A stretch of DNA of 56,571 nt from an uncultured Bacteroidota bacterium (GCA_903905065.1 CAIVEW010000046.1:1-56571), one strand, 5' to 3'. Shown: positions 16,731 through 25,433, counted from the first letter of the stretch. Translations and numbers: made by a program. Notes: generated from the sequence alone by a model not told the origin.

Positions 16731-18065
16731 CTATCTCCGCCCTGGCATCATGCCCGGCATACCCATTCCACCGCCTTTCATTTTGTTCATGTGAGACATC
16801 ATCTGCTTCATCTGGTCAAACTGCTTCATGAATGCGTTGACTTCGTTTATGTCTTTACCGCTGCCCTTTGCTATGCGTTTACGGCGGCTTCCGTCTATCA
16901 CATCAGGGTTAGTGCGCTCATACGGCGTCATCGAGTTGATCATGGCTTCTATCCCCTTAAATGCGTCGTCCGAAATGTCTATCTCTTTTATTGCTTTTCC
17001 TACACCGGGTATCATGGCCAGAAGGTCTTTTATGTTACCCATCTTCTTTATCTGCCCCAGTTGCTCCTTAAAATCTTCAAAATCAAATTTATTGGCGCGT
17101 ATCTTCTTTTCGAGCTTTTTAGCCTGTACTTCGTCAAACTGTGCCTGGGCGCGCTCCACAAGGGTGGTGATATCGCCCATTCCCAGGATACGCTGCGCCA
17201 TACGCTCGGGGTAAAACACGTCCAGCGCATCCATCTTCTCACCCATACTCACAAACTTGATGGGCTTATCCACCGTATACCTGATAGATAAAGCAGCACC
17301 ACCCCTTGTATCGCCATCCAGTTTAGTGAGCACCACGCCGGTAAAGTCCAGGCGCTCGTTGAAGGCCTTGGCAGTATTCACCGCATCCTGTCCGGTCATG
17401 GAGTCCACTACAAACAGTATCTCCTGTGGATTTACGGCCGAACGTATATTGGCCACTTCCTGCATCATCGCCTCGTCTATTGCCAGGCGGCCCGCAGTAT
17501 CTATGATCACTATGTTATTGCCATTCTGCTTCGCATAAGCTATCGCATTCTGTGCAATGGACACAGCACTTTTATTTTCCAACTCCAGGAACACAGGTAC
17601 TTTTATCTGCTCACCCAGCACACGTAGCTGCTCCATCGCAGCCGGCCGGTAAATATCCGCTGCTACAAGCAATGGCTGCCTGCCTTTCTTGGTTTTCAAA
17701 AAATTGGCCAGTTTGCCAGAAAAAGTAGTTTTACCCGAACCTTGCAAACCCGCAATTAATATTACAGTAGGCTTGCCGGTGAGGTTCAGTTCCTCTTCCC
17801 TGCCGCCCATCAGCTCCGCCAGCTCATCCTTCACTATTTTCACCATCAACTGGCCGGGGCTCACTGCGGTAAGCACCTTCTCCCCCATAGCCTTCTCCTT
17901 CACCCGATCGGTGAGTTCCTTGGCTATTTTGTAATTCACGTCGGCATCCACGAGCGCGCGGCGGATATCCTTTACCGTAGCTGCAACGTTTATTTCATTA
18001 ATTCGGCCTTCGCCTTTTAGCTGCTTAAACGCGGCTTCGAGCCGCTCACTCAGGTTATCAAACAT
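16731..18065 (-). CDS. ffh: Signal recognition particle protein Ffh
   Basis: 444 residues; GTPase that binds signal sequences of nascent membrane proteins and docks with FtsY. N domain at about 1-90; G domain with G1 GLQGSGKTTFSGKLA (near 105), DTAGRLAIDE, TKLDGDTRGGAA; M domain from about 300 with GMGDITTLVERA, then the RNA-binding segment RRKRIAKGSGKDINEVNAFMKQF and the methionine-rich tail MKGGGMGMPGMMPGRR. All motifs intact and length normal. It stands alone, with about 280 bases before the divergent small ORF; no SRP RNA gene is seen in the window. Confidence 0.97.
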   Translation of the reverse strand: MFDNLSERLEAAFKQLKGEGRINEINVAATVKDIRRALVDADVNYKIAKELTDRVKEKAMGEKVLTAVSPGQLMVKIVKDELAELMGGREEELNLTGKPTVILIAGLQGSGKTTFSGKLANFLKTKKGRQPLLVAADIYRPAAMEQLRVLGEQIKVPVFLELENKSAVSIAQNAIAYAKQNGNNIVIIDTAGRLAIDEAMMQEVANIRSAVNPQEILFVVDSMTGQDAVNTAKAFNERLDFTGVVLTKLDGDTRGGAALSIRYTVDKPIKFVSMGEKMDALDVFYPERMAQRILGMGDITTLVERAQAQFDEVQAKKLEKKIRANKFDFEDFKEQLGQIKKMGNIKDLLAMIPGVGKAIKEIDISDDAFKGIEAMINSMTPYERTNPDVIDGSRRKRIAKGSGKDINEVNAFMKQFDQMKQMMSHMNKMKGGGMGMPGMMPGRR

Positions 18066-18346
18066 GGTACTTTAAAATGGAGTGCGAAGTTAAGGAACGT
18101 TACGCATAGTTAGTTCTTGAAAAAAGGAGATACGCCGATAAAAAGGAAGAACGGCCGAAAACAAATAATATTTGTGATTACATAGATCACTGCCCAACTT
18201 CGCCAGAAATTCCATTGCGATTGGTTAAGTAATAACCAGTAATTAGGAAAAATACCTCCCAAATAGGCAACAATCTAACCTTCACAAAGTGCCTCAGCGT
18301 GAAATAAATTATTGACGGTCAACGATTTAAAATAAATTAGGTAATT

Positions 18347-18628
18347 ATGTGCTATCGAATAGGAAAATACCCTATTTTTACTTCACCTAAAACAAATACC
18401 GTGAAAACAATAACACTTGAAATCGACAACGAGGCCAGCCGAATATATGATGGCCTCAGCCCGGAATGCCGGCAGGAGTTCACTGCAGAAGTGAGCCAGC
18501 TGTTGAAAGACAACGCTGACCATGCCAGGGCAACTAAGCTGAAAAAATTGTTGAATGACATCAACAGCCAAAAAGATTGCACTTATCTCAATGCAGATAT
18601 TCTTCTTGAGTTGTTACCAATAGACTAG
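18347..18628 (+). CDS. Small hypothetical protein, possibly antitoxin-like
   Basis: 93 residues from the ATG at 18347. A GTG at 18401 gives a more natural start (MKTITLEIDNEASRIYDGL, about 75 residues). Strand then helices, KTITLEIDNEASRIYDGLS and ECRQEFTAEVSQLLKDNADHARATKLKKLLNDI, recalls small Bacteroidota antitoxin-like proteins, but no toxin gene is adjacent: the neighbour at 18674-19006 is convergent and does not look like a toxin. Treat as an orphan. The preceding 18066-18346 is AT-rich and shows no gene. Confidence 0.55.
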   Translation: MCYRIGKYPIFTSPKTNTVKTITLEIDNEASRIYDGLSPECRQEFTAEVSQLLKDNADHARATKLKKLLNDINSQKDCTYLNADILLELLPID

Positions 18629-18673
18629 ATATTAACTGGTGGAGATGGCTAAACGCCATCTTCACAATATCTT

Positions 18674-19006
18674 TCACTTTACAGGAAATTCATATTTTAT
18701 ACCCCTTATTTCCGCAAACTCTCTTATGCCTATATAGGAGTAATTTGTTTCGGCGTCGGCCTCGGAGGTAATGAGCATTACATCATATTCCCCGTCAGAA
18801 TATTGACTTAATGCCTCATCGCTGTCTCTAGTAGTGTAATACCGCTCAGCAAAACCGTTTTTTTCTGTGGCATCAAAAGGGGAGATGACAACGGCATCCA
18901 CCAGCATTACCGGAGATGTACCGATCTTGAATTCAGTATCTACCAGGTCCTCAAAATCTTCGCGGATTTCCTCGGCTTCTTCTAATGTAAAGGGGGTGAG
19001 TTCCAT
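18674..19006 (-). CDS. Conserved-looking small acidic protein, unknown function
   Basis: 110 residues, strongly acidic (MELTPFTLEEAEEIREDFEDL at the N-terminus), mixed alpha/beta by pattern: VDTEFKIGTSPVMLVDAVVIS, EKNGFAERYYTTRDS, YDVMLITSEADAETNYSY, ending IRGIKYEFPVK. No signal peptide or membrane segment, so cytosolic. I do not recognise the family. It lies about 55 bases downstream of the iscA-like gene on the same strand, with a repeat element between, and may be co-transcribed. Confidence 0.65.
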   Translation of the reverse strand: MELTPFTLEEAEEIREDFEDLVDTEFKIGTSPVMLVDAVVISPFDATEKNGFAERYYTTRDSDEALSQYSDGEYDVMLITSEADAETNYSYIGIREFAEIRGIKYEFPVK

Positions 19007-19066
19007 ACTTACGACTTGATTTACGACTTACGACCCTGCCTTCCGGCAGGCAGGTTACGACTAAAC
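19005..19066. repeat. Composite intergenic repeat with CCTGCC hairpin
   Basis: Degenerate copies of the 14-mer (ATACTTACGACTT, then ACGACTTACGACC) followed by hairpin CCTGCC (19035-19040) / GGCAGG (19045-19050) and TTACGACTAAAC. It overlaps the start of the 18674-19006 gene and the 3' end of the iscA-like gene. Confidence 0.5.
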
Positions 19067-19405
19067 AGCAAACGAGCTACCGCAGCCACAGGAACTGCTT
19101 GCATTAGGGTTATTGAATACAAAGCCGCGTGCGTTCAGCCCGTCCGAATAGTCGACTTCCATGCCAAACAGGTAGATACCATGGGCATTTTTCATCACTA
19201 CAGGTATTCCTTCTATATCGTAAACTTCATCGTCTGCCTCCGGTTTGTCGAAACCAAGCACATAGCTCAATCCCGAACAACCGCCACCCTTTACACCTAT
19301 TCTTAAGCGCTGAGTTGTGTCAAATCCCGCCTCATCCATTAGCCGCTTTAACTCTGCCACTGCGTTAGCAGTTAACTTTACCGGCGAGCTGATCATTGTT
19401 TCCAT
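19061..19405 (-). CDS. HesB/IscA-family iron-sulfur carrier
   Basis: About 114 residues from ATG 19405 (an ATG at 19423 would add MHKYFG). A-type carrier that delivers Fe-S clusters to target proteins. The three conserved cysteines are visible: one in KGGGCSGLSYVLGFD and two in the C-terminal SSCGCGSSFAV; the fold signature PVKLTANAVAELKRLM opens the protein. Complete and of normal length. No isc or suf partners are adjacent, which is common for the stand-alone ErpA/IscA-like copy in Bacteroidota. A -7-like TAAATTTG lies just upstream and favours the shorter start. lipA, an Fe-S enzyme, is in the window but far away. Confidence 0.92.
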   Translation of the reverse strand: METMISSPVKLTANAVAELKRLMDEAGFDTTQRLRIGVKGGGCSGLSYVLGFDKPEADDEVYDIEGIPVVMKNAHGIYLFGMEVDYSDGLNARGFVFNNPNASSSCGCGSSFAV

Positions 19406-19420
19406 ACCAAAATATTTATG

Positions 19421-19428
19421 CAAATTTA
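19421..19428 (-). promoter_or_regulatory. Candidate -7 element for the iscA-like gene
   Basis: On the minus strand this reads TAAATTTG, matching TAnnTTTG, 16 bases before ATG 19405. Transcription starting a few bases downstream would miss the ATG at 19423. No good -33 element is seen. Confidence 0.4.
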
Positions 19429-19593
19429 CGACAAAAGAGGAAGAAGGAGCTGACTGCTGTCATGCACCTGGCTATAAAAAACTAATAGTCCTATCAGGAA
19501 TTCCGATGAGGGAAATATTGAAAAGCTAAATTTATGAACACCCTTTAGGGAGCGGATGTTTTTTATTACTTTTGATTTTTTAATTTTGAACCC

Positions 19594-19611
19594 ACCTGCC
19601 GGTCGGCAGGT
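19594..19611. repeat. ACCTGCC/GGCAGGT palindromic element
   Basis: ACCTGCC, four-base loop GGTC, GGCAGGT, 16 bases before the frr start codon. Member of the dispersed family also at 16593, 19035, 31375 and, partly, 37215. Confidence 0.55.
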
Positions 19612-19626
19612 TTTGAATTTGAAATC

Positions 19627-20190
19627 ATGAGCGAAGCATTAGAAAAGATAATTGATGATGTATCCGTGCAAATGAAAAAGGCTATCGGACATCTGGAGGT
19701 GGAGATCAGTAAAATACGCGCCGGGAAAGCTACCCCGCAAATAGTAGATGGCATATATGTGGACTATTACGGCAATCCTACCCCACTAAGCCAGGTAGCC
19801 AACGTGATGGTGGCCGATGCCCGCACCCTCACTATTCAGCCATGGGAGAAGAACATGCTTCACCCCATAGAGAAAGCAATAATCGCATCTAACATAGGCC
19901 TGAACCCACAGAATGATGGCAACTTCATCCGCCTGTTCCTGCCGCCACTAACGGAGGAGCGTCGCAGGGAGCTGGTAAAACGTGTACTGGGCGAAGGTGA
20001 ACAAGCGAAAGTGGCTGTGCGCAGCATACGCCGCGAATGTATAGAGCAGGTAAAGAAACTCCAGAAAGACGGCCTGAGCGAAGACATAGCCAAGGACGGA
20101 GAAACCCGCATACAAGGCATCACCGATAAGTTCATCGCCTTGGTGGATCAACACTGCAAGGATAAGGATAAGGAGATAATGACTGTGTAA
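19627..20190 (+). CDS. frr: Ribosome recycling factor
   Basis: 187 residues, the normal size. Splits post-termination ribosomes together with EF-G. Typical features: N-terminal helix with HLEVEISKIRAGKATPQIVDGI, the beta hinge YYGNPTPLSQVANV and TLTIQPWEKNML, and the C-terminal three-helix bundle ending TDKFIALVDQHCKDKDKEIMTV. Often follows pyrH and tsf, but here the upstream neighbour on the same strand is not part of that cluster. It is closed by a good terminator. Confidence 0.97.
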   Translation: MSEALEKIIDDVSVQMKKAIGHLEVEISKIRAGKATPQIVDGIYVDYYGNPTPLSQVANVMVADARTLTIQPWEKNMLHPIEKAIIASNIGLNPQNDGNFIRLFLPPLTEERRRELVKRVLGEGEQAKVAVRSIRRECIEQVKKLQKDGLSEDIAKDGETRIQGITDKFIALVDQHCKDKDKEIMTV

Positions 20191-20210
20191 AAATCGAGCG
20201 CAATAAAAAC

Positions 20211-20246
20211 AGAAAGCGAAGGGCCGTAGGCTTTTCGCTTTTTTTA
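20211..20246 (+). terminator. frr terminator
   Basis: Stem AAAGCGAA (20213-20220) / TTCGCTTT (20234-20241), with inner GCC (20223-20225) / GGC (20229-20231) pairing, then a T run to 20245. Confidence 0.75.
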
Positions 20247-20328
20247 TGTCTTTAAACAGCCATATAATTTTCGTTAATTTATGGTACGAATGTTTTAAGC
20301 TCAATCGTAGTTCGACCACTTTCTTTAG

Positions 20329-20336
20329 TAATTTTG
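20329..20336 (+). promoter_or_regulatory. Candidate -7 element before the fatty acid hydroxylase gene
   Basis: TAATTTTG matches TAnnTTTG, 62 bases before the ATG at 20399. No TTTG -33 element at normal spacing. Confidence 0.35.
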
Positions 20337-20398
20337 TAACCCAATTGCGAGTTACCATTTTGTGTATACCGATCAAACAAATGATTTTCTGAAGGACT

Positions 20399-21301
20399 AT
20401 GGACGCATTTTACAAACACATTTTAGTTCTCCTCTCCATTCCAATATATGCAATATTTATTCCACTTGAAGCTATCCTGAGCAATTACCAGCACCACAAA
20501 TACTATAGTTGGAAGGAGACCCTGATAAATATTTATTTGAATGCGTTAAACACAGGTATTGATCTCCTGCTGCGTCTTGTAATTGGGCTTTCAGTATTAT
20601 ACTTTTTCTATCAATATCATGTGTCAATCAATTGGAATCCAATTGTTTACTGGGTATTATTATTATTTGCTGAGGATCTCTGCTTTTGGATAGAACATTA
20701 TGTAGACCATAGCGTGCGGATATTCTGGGCCGTCCATGTTACCCATCACTCGTCAACTGAATTCAACCTTTCCACGGGATTTAGATCATCGGTTCTGATG
20801 CCAGTGTATAAGTACATGTATTTCATACCGTTAGTACTGATTGGATTCAAGCCCCTCGATGCTATTTTTATGTATTCTATCACCCAGATATACGGCATAT
20901 TGGTGCACACTCAGAACATAAAAAAGCTGCCCCGGTGGATAGAATACATATTTGTAACACCATCGCACCATCGGGTACATCATGCCAGTAACATCCCCTA
21001 CCTCGACAGAAACATGGGCATGACTTTCATTATCTGGGACAGGATGTTTGGAACCTTTACCGAAGAGATGCCGGAGGAGGTACCTCATTTTGGCATTACA
21101 AAACCAATCGAAAAACCCAACCATCCCATACATATTATTACGCATGAGTGGAAGGAAATAGCCAAAGACCTGAACAGAAAGGTATCCCTAAAAGACAAAC
21201 TGAAATACCTCTTCAACCCGCCCGGTTGGAGCCACGATGGCAGCACCAAAACATCAAAAGAGCTACAGAGAAATTGGAAGCCCCTCCGACCAAAGGCATA
21301 A
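20399..21301 (+). CDS. Sterol desaturase / fatty acid hydroxylase family protein
   Basis: 300-residue membrane di-iron enzyme of the fatty acid hydroxylase superfamily. The histidine clusters that bind the two irons are visible: HYVDH (near 100), HVTHHS (near 117), and HHRVHH (near 197), with a HTQN motif between. Several membrane segments: about 5-25 (HILVLLSIPIYAIFIPLEAIL), 60-80 and 85-100. The family includes sterol C4/C5 oxidases, carotenoid hydroxylases and lipid hydroxylases; the substrate here cannot be called from sequence, though lipid hydroxylation is a reasonable guess in a bacterium without an obvious sterol pathway. Monocistronic by context. Confidence 0.88.
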   Translation: MDAFYKHILVLLSIPIYAIFIPLEAILSNYQHHKYYSWKETLINIYLNALNTGIDLLLRLVIGLSVLYFFYQYHVSINWNPIVYWVLLLFAEDLCFWIEHYVDHSVRIFWAVHVTHHSSTEFNLSTGFRSSVLMPVYKYMYFIPLVLIGFKPLDAIFMYSITQIYGILVHTQNIKKLPRWIEYIFVTPSHHRVHHASNIPYLDRNMGMTFIIWDRMFGTFTEEMPEEVPHFGITKPIEKPNHPIHIITHEWKEIAKDLNRKVSLKDKLKYLFNPPGWSHDGSTKTSKELQRNWKPLRPKA

Positions 21302-21355
21302 TTTCTGAACCTCCTTTACCTTATTGACTTTTTAACCTTTCAACCTTTTAACCCT

Positions 21356-21766
21356 TTAAACCAAACCACCCATTTTCAAAACCTTCTTATATTCCTCCGG
21401 TTTTACCGCGCCCACCGATAACCTTCCGAGCCTCACCAGGTCCATATCTGCAAATGACTTATCTGCTTTAAGCTCGGCAAGCGTCACAGGATTAGGAATA
21501 GATTTGTAAGGCTTCAATTCCACTACCACCCAGTTTGTATCATCGGTCGTTGGGTCCTGGTAAGCTTCTTTCGCTACTTCAGCTATGCCCACTATGGCGA
21601 GGCCTTCATTACTATGGTAGAACAGTACGTGGTCGCCTTTTTTCATAGCCTTGAGATTATTGCGGGCAGCATAGTTGCGCACACCATCCCAAATGGTTTT
21701 TTTATCTTTTACAAGCTGGTCCCAGCTATATTTAAAAGGTTCTGATTTTACGAGCCAGTAGTTCAT
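21356..21766 (-). CDS. EVE domain protein
   Basis: 136 residues, essentially one EVE domain (PUA-like fold). Signature: MNYWLVKSEPFKYSWDQL, WDGVRNYAARNNL, KKGDHVLFYHSNEGLAIVG and VVELKPYKSIPNPVTL. EVE proteins are thought to bind modified bases in DNA or RNA, and some have been linked to modification-dependent defence; single-domain versions like this one are common and usually not in defence islands. None is seen here: the next genes upstream are a polyprenyl synthase and rnr. Confidence 0.92.
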   Translation of the reverse strand: MNYWLVKSEPFKYSWDQLVKDKKTIWDGVRNYAARNNLKAMKKGDHVLFYHSNEGLAIVGIAEVAKEAYQDPTTDDTNWVVVELKPYKSIPNPVTLAELKADKSFADMDLVRLGRLSVGAVKPEEYKKVLKMGGLV

Positions 21767-21818
21767 GGTTTCAAAAATAAAAATTCAAAAGTAAAAATTC
21801 AAAAATTCCCGTAGACGA

Positions 21819-22784
21819 TTACCTGTCCCGCAACAACAGGTAGTTAGCCAATTCCATAAGCGGTTCCTTACGCTTACCCGGCACAGCCACATCTTCGAGG
21901 CAATCAAAAGCCAAAGTAGAATAATGCGCCACCGCCTGCCGACAATGACTGTCGGCACCTGTGGCGGCATAAAGTGATAACATAGCCTGGACTTTATCAT
22001 CACCGCTATGTTGCAACAGTTCCTCCATTTCCTTCTGCTGCGCAGCATCGGCAAGTTCCAGCGCTTTAAGGTGCAGGTAGGTTTTTTTATTCGAGATAAT
22101 GTCCCCCCCGTTCTGCTTGCCCAATAGTTCCGTTTTACCAAACGCATCGAGGTAATCGTCCTGGAGCTGAAAGGCAATACCCATGTTTACGCCAAAAGCG
22201 TATAACTTATTGGCATTATCGCCCATGGCCCCGCTCACCAACGCACCTATTTTCAGGCTGCAGGCCAGCAATACAGAGGTCTTTAGCGCTATCATGTGCA
22301 GGTACTCACCTATATGCACATTGCTCCGGCGCTCAAAATCCATATCCAGTTGCTGGCCCTCGCATACTTCTATGGCGGTCTTGTTAAATACCCTCAGCAC
22401 CAGTGGCAGTGCTGTTTTAATTTTCGCGATCTCATCGTAGGCGTAAATACTCATCACATCACCACAAAGGATGCCTGCTGTCAGGTCGTACTTGGTATGT
22501 ATGGTTGGCTGGCCGCGCCGCAGGGGCGCCTTGTCCATTATATCGTCGTGTATTAGCGTAAAATTATGGAACAGCTCTATCCCGAAAGCGCCATGCCAGG
22601 CATCCTCATTTATCTTGTCAAACAGTTCATTGGCCATCAGGCACAGCACCGGCCGTATTCGCTTACCACCCAGTTTCAGAAAATACCTGCAGGGCTCATA
22701 TAGCGTAGGCGGGAACTGCGAAAACGGCAAGGAAGAAGTAAAGCGCTCTTCAAAAGCGGGAACGAGGTCGGTAAACGAATGCAT
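21819..22784 (-). CDS. Polyprenyl diphosphate synthase
   Basis: 321-residue trans-isoprenyl diphosphate synthase that condenses isopentenyl diphosphate with allylic diphosphates. The first Asp-rich motif (HDDIMD, followed by RRGQPT) is near residue 85-95, and the second (LQDDYLDAFG) near residue 210. The GGKRIRPVLCLMA motif precedes them. Product length (geranylgeranyl versus longer chains for quinones) is not readable with certainty. The start codon is directly adjacent to the stop of rnr (22785), so the two genes are translationally close and co-transcribed. Confidence 0.93.
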   Translation of the reverse strand: MHSFTDLVPAFEERFTSSLPFSQFPPTLYEPCRYFLKLGGKRIRPVLCLMANELFDKINEDAWHGAFGIELFHNFTLIHDDIMDKAPLRRGQPTIHTKYDLTAGILCGDVMSIYAYDEIAKIKTALPLVLRVFNKTAIEVCEGQQLDMDFERRSNVHIGEYLHMIALKTSVLLACSLKIGALVSGAMGDNANKLYAFGVNMGIAFQLQDDYLDAFGKTELLGKQNGGDIISNKKTYLHLKALELADAAQQKEMEELLQHSGDDKVQAMLSLYAATGADSHCRQAVAHYSTLAFDCLEDVAVPGKRKEPLMELANYLLLRDR

Positions 22785-24851
22785 CTATTTCTTTTTACGT
22801 TTTGTATCTTTTTTCTTCTTGTATTGCGGAAAATCGGTCGATTTACCGCCACGGCCGCCAACTTGCTTCATAGGTTTTTTCCTTTTATCCGGCAGGCCCG
22901 GTAGTTCTATAACCGAATAGTCTATCTGCCGTTTTACCAAGTTGGTGGATGTTACGCGTACTCTTACCTTATCCCCCATTGCAAACCGCAACCCGGTGCT
23001 ATGGCCTATCAGCGCATATTCGCCTTCTTTAAACTCAAAGTCATCATATTCCGAGAGGTCAGAAATAGACACCATTCCTTCACATTTGTGTTCCACGGTC
23101 TCAGCCCAGAATCCATAGGTAGATACCCCGCTAATCACCGCATCAAAATCATCGCCCACATACTGCTGCATGAACTCCACTTGCTTGTATTTGTTTGCGG
23201 CCCGTTCTGTTTCCATAGCCCTCCGCTCCTGGTCCGAACAATGGCGGCATTGCGCCTCCAGGTGTTTTATGGGGTGAATGTCATTTTCAAGGCACTGCTG
23301 CAATATACGGTGCACCAGCACGTCCGGGTAACGGCGTATGGGCGAGGTAAAATGGCAGTAATGCGCGAACCCCAGCCCATAATGGCCTATGTTATCCGTT
23401 GTGTAAACGGCCTTTGACATGGTCCGGATACCCAATTGCTCCAGCACATGCTGTTCGGGGTTTCCTCTCGCCGAGTCCAGCATCTTATTGAATGACATCG
23501 AAATACTCTCCGGGCTCGACAAGTCGAACTTCACACCAAACCGCCCCGCGAACAAAGAGAAGATCCTCAGCTTATCCTCATCAGGCACATCGTGCACCCT
23601 GTATGGGAATGGCACGTCTTCTCCTTTATGCTTCAGTCCGCCCACGTATTCAGCTACGGTCCGGTTAGCCAGCAGCATGAATTCCTCTATAAGCTGGTGA
23701 GCTTCCTTACTTTCTTTTACCACAATGCCTATCGGCACACCCGTCTCGTCCAGCTGAAAACGTACTTCCTGCGACGAAAAATTGATAGCACCTTTTTTGA
23801 ACCGTTTAGCCCTTAGGATTTTAGCTATCTCGTTCAGCGTGTGCAGCTCCTTTGCATGATCGCCATCAGCCCCCTCTATTATCTCCTGCACATCTTCGTA
23901 AGCAAAGCGGCGATTGGAATGGATGATCGTCTTACCTATCCAGTGTTCCTTTATCTTCCCCTCCTTATTCATCTGAAATACCACCGAAAAAGTATACTTA
24001 TCTTCCCGTGGCCGCAGTGAGCATAGCTCATTCGACAACCGCTCGGGCAGCATTGGCGATACCCTGTCAGGCAAGTAAACACTGGTAGCACGACTATACG
24101 CTTCTTTGTCAAGTGCTGAGTCGGGCGTTATATAGTGGCTCACATCCGCTATATGCACTCCTACTTCTATCCATTCGCCCTTCAGTTCACGGAAGGAGAT
24201 AGCATCATCAAAATCCTTGGCATCAACAGGGTCTATGGTCATGGTAAGCACATCGCGCATATCCTTGCGCTTCTTCATCTCATCCTTGTCTATATGCTCA
24301 TTATACCGTGCCGCCTCTTCCAGCACATCATCGGGGAAGCTGAGCGTGAAGCCATTTTCCACCAGCAGGCCCTGCATGGCCACTTCATTCACCGACTCAT
24401 TGGTAAGCACACTCACTATTTCGCCTACCGGGTTCTTGGTCTTGCCCGTCCACTCTACAATGCGGCCCATGGCGCTGTCGCCTTGCTTGGCGCCGTTCAA
24501 CAGGTGCAGCGGAATGAATATATCCACAGGCATCTTATCACTATCTGGTATCAGGAACGCAAAATGAGGGTGTACCTCTACCCTGCCGCTAAACTCAGAC
24601 TGCTTGCGGCGCACCACATCTACTATAGTGCCCTTCACCCGCCTGTTATTATCAAAATGGCCCTTCACTTCCACCTTCACATCGTCGCCATTAAATGCAT
24701 TATGCATATCATCGCGCTCTATCATGATGTCCTTATCCAGCCCCTCTACACTCACAAAGCCCATTCCGCCACGTGTCACCTCAAGCTTGCCGGTGTATAT
24801 GTGCCTGCCCGCATCTGCACTATTATTCTTTTTCTTACTGCTCTTTGGCAT
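22785..24851 (-). CDS. rnr: Ribonuclease R
   Basis: 688-residue 3'-5' exoribonuclease of the RNB family. Cold-shock RNA-binding domains at about 15-150 (GKLEVTRGGMGFVSVEG), RNB catalytic domain with the metal-binding motif DPVDAKDFDDAISF near residue 215 and SPIRRYPDVLVHRILQ near 510, an S1 domain near 570-650 (VISGVSTYGFWAETVEHKCEGMVS), and the lysine-rich tail KKKKDTKRKKK. All motifs intact. It degrades structured RNA and takes part in RNA quality control. Heads an operon with the polyprenyl synthase. The tRNA-Met gene lies divergently upstream. Confidence 0.96.
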   Translation of the reverse strand: MPKSSKKKNNSADAGRHIYTGKLEVTRGGMGFVSVEGLDKDIMIERDDMHNAFNGDDVKVEVKGHFDNNRRVKGTIVDVVRRKQSEFSGRVEVHPHFAFLIPDSDKMPVDIFIPLHLLNGAKQGDSAMGRIVEWTGKTKNPVGEIVSVLTNESVNEVAMQGLLVENGFTLSFPDDVLEEAARYNEHIDKDEMKKRKDMRDVLTMTIDPVDAKDFDDAISFRELKGEWIEVGVHIADVSHYITPDSALDKEAYSRATSVYLPDRVSPMLPERLSNELCSLRPREDKYTFSVVFQMNKEGKIKEHWIGKTIIHSNRRFAYEDVQEIIEGADGDHAKELHTLNEIAKILRAKRFKKGAINFSSQEVRFQLDETGVPIGIVVKESKEAHQLIEEFMLLANRTVAEYVGGLKHKGEDVPFPYRVHDVPDEDKLRIFSLFAGRFGVKFDLSSPESISMSFNKMLDSARGNPEQHVLEQLGIRTMSKAVYTTDNIGHYGLGFAHYCHFTSPIRRYPDVLVHRILQQCLENDIHPIKHLEAQCRHCSDQERRAMETERAANKYKQVEFMQQYVGDDFDAVISGVSTYGFWAETVEHKCEGMVSISDLSEYDDFEFKEGEYALIGHSTGLRFAMGDKVRVRVTSTNLVKRQIDYSVIELPGLPDKRKKPMKQVGGRGGKSTDFPQYKKKKDTKRKKK

Positions 24852-24927
24852 TTTTATTGTTTTATTGCTATAAAGATAGAGGAATCGCTTTGTTTTAAGT
24901 TTACTTTAACGCGAATAGCGAAAGAAG

Positions 24928-24959
24928 TTTGTTTGCTACCGCTATTAGCTGTACATTTG
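24928..24959 (+). promoter_or_regulatory. Near-consensus promoter of the initiator tRNA gene
   Basis: TTTG (24928-24931), 20-base spacer, then TACATTTG (24952-24959): a full match to the Bacteroidota TTTG-N(19-21)-TAnnTTTG consensus. The -7 element ends 9 bases before the tRNA 5' end. Confidence 0.75.
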
Positions 24960-24968
24960 CATCCACAT

Positions 24969-25040
<72 letters not shown>

Positions 25041-25045
25041 CTCAG

Positions 25046-25078
25046 AAAAAGGCAATCATTCATTTGGTTGCCTTTTTT
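25046..25078 (+). terminator. Terminator after the tRNA
   Basis: AAAAAGGCAA (25046-25055) pairs with TTGCCTTTTT (25068-25077), followed by T and A. Confidence 0.7.
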
Positions 25079-25106
25079 ATTCTAAAAAGTTTTAAAAAAT
25101 CAGCAC

Positions 25107-25415
25107 ATGAAGATTATTTATGCTACATGGGGGTACCAAAATATCTGTATTGATGTCACTTCCTTTCTGCAAGAGAAAATAACCAATGAAGAATTGTTCA
25201 TCAAGATGGATCACAGCTTCTTCCCTTCAAATCCATGCACATTTATCAAGGAGTTGAAAATTTCCTATGAATACAAGGGTGTAATTAGAAATCTTATTGT
25301 GCAGGAGCAACACGGTAGCAATAAAAGAGCCTTGATTATCAAATCGGGTAAACATGATACTGTGAATAACATAGGAACTCACGGAAAAGGTCTTCTAGAG
25401 ATATCAGTACTATAA
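25107..25415 (+). CDS. Small beta-domain protein, DUF3395-like, unknown function
   Basis: 102 residues: MKIIYATWGYQNICIDVTSF, then a strand-rich domain with NPCTFIKELKISYEYKG and NLIVQEQHGSNKRALIIK. The pattern (IY...G...DVT near the start, then P...K.L.I.Y.Y.G....L.V.E) resembles a small beta domain (DUF3395-like) often found in secreted or fused bacterial proteins; this match is from memory and not firm. No signal peptide or membrane helix. It lies between the tRNA and the first decayed tRNA copy, a position typical of cargo brought by a small integrating element, though no integrase is present. Confidence 0.6.
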   Translation: MKIIYATWGYQNICIDVTSFLQEKITNEELFIKMDHSFFPSNPCTFIKELKISYEYKGVIRNLIVQEQHGSNKRALIIKSGKHDTVNNIGTHGKGLLEISVL

Positions 25416-25433
25416 CATAGAGGTCGTAAAGTA

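Noticed and set aside
18347..19006. Toxin-antitoxin pair
   Set aside because: The two genes are convergent, the second is acidic and lacks any toxin fold signature I can recognise.
21356..21766. Defence island around the EVE protein
   Set aside because: Neighbours are housekeeping genes; no nucleases, methyltransferases or phage-defence genes nearby.
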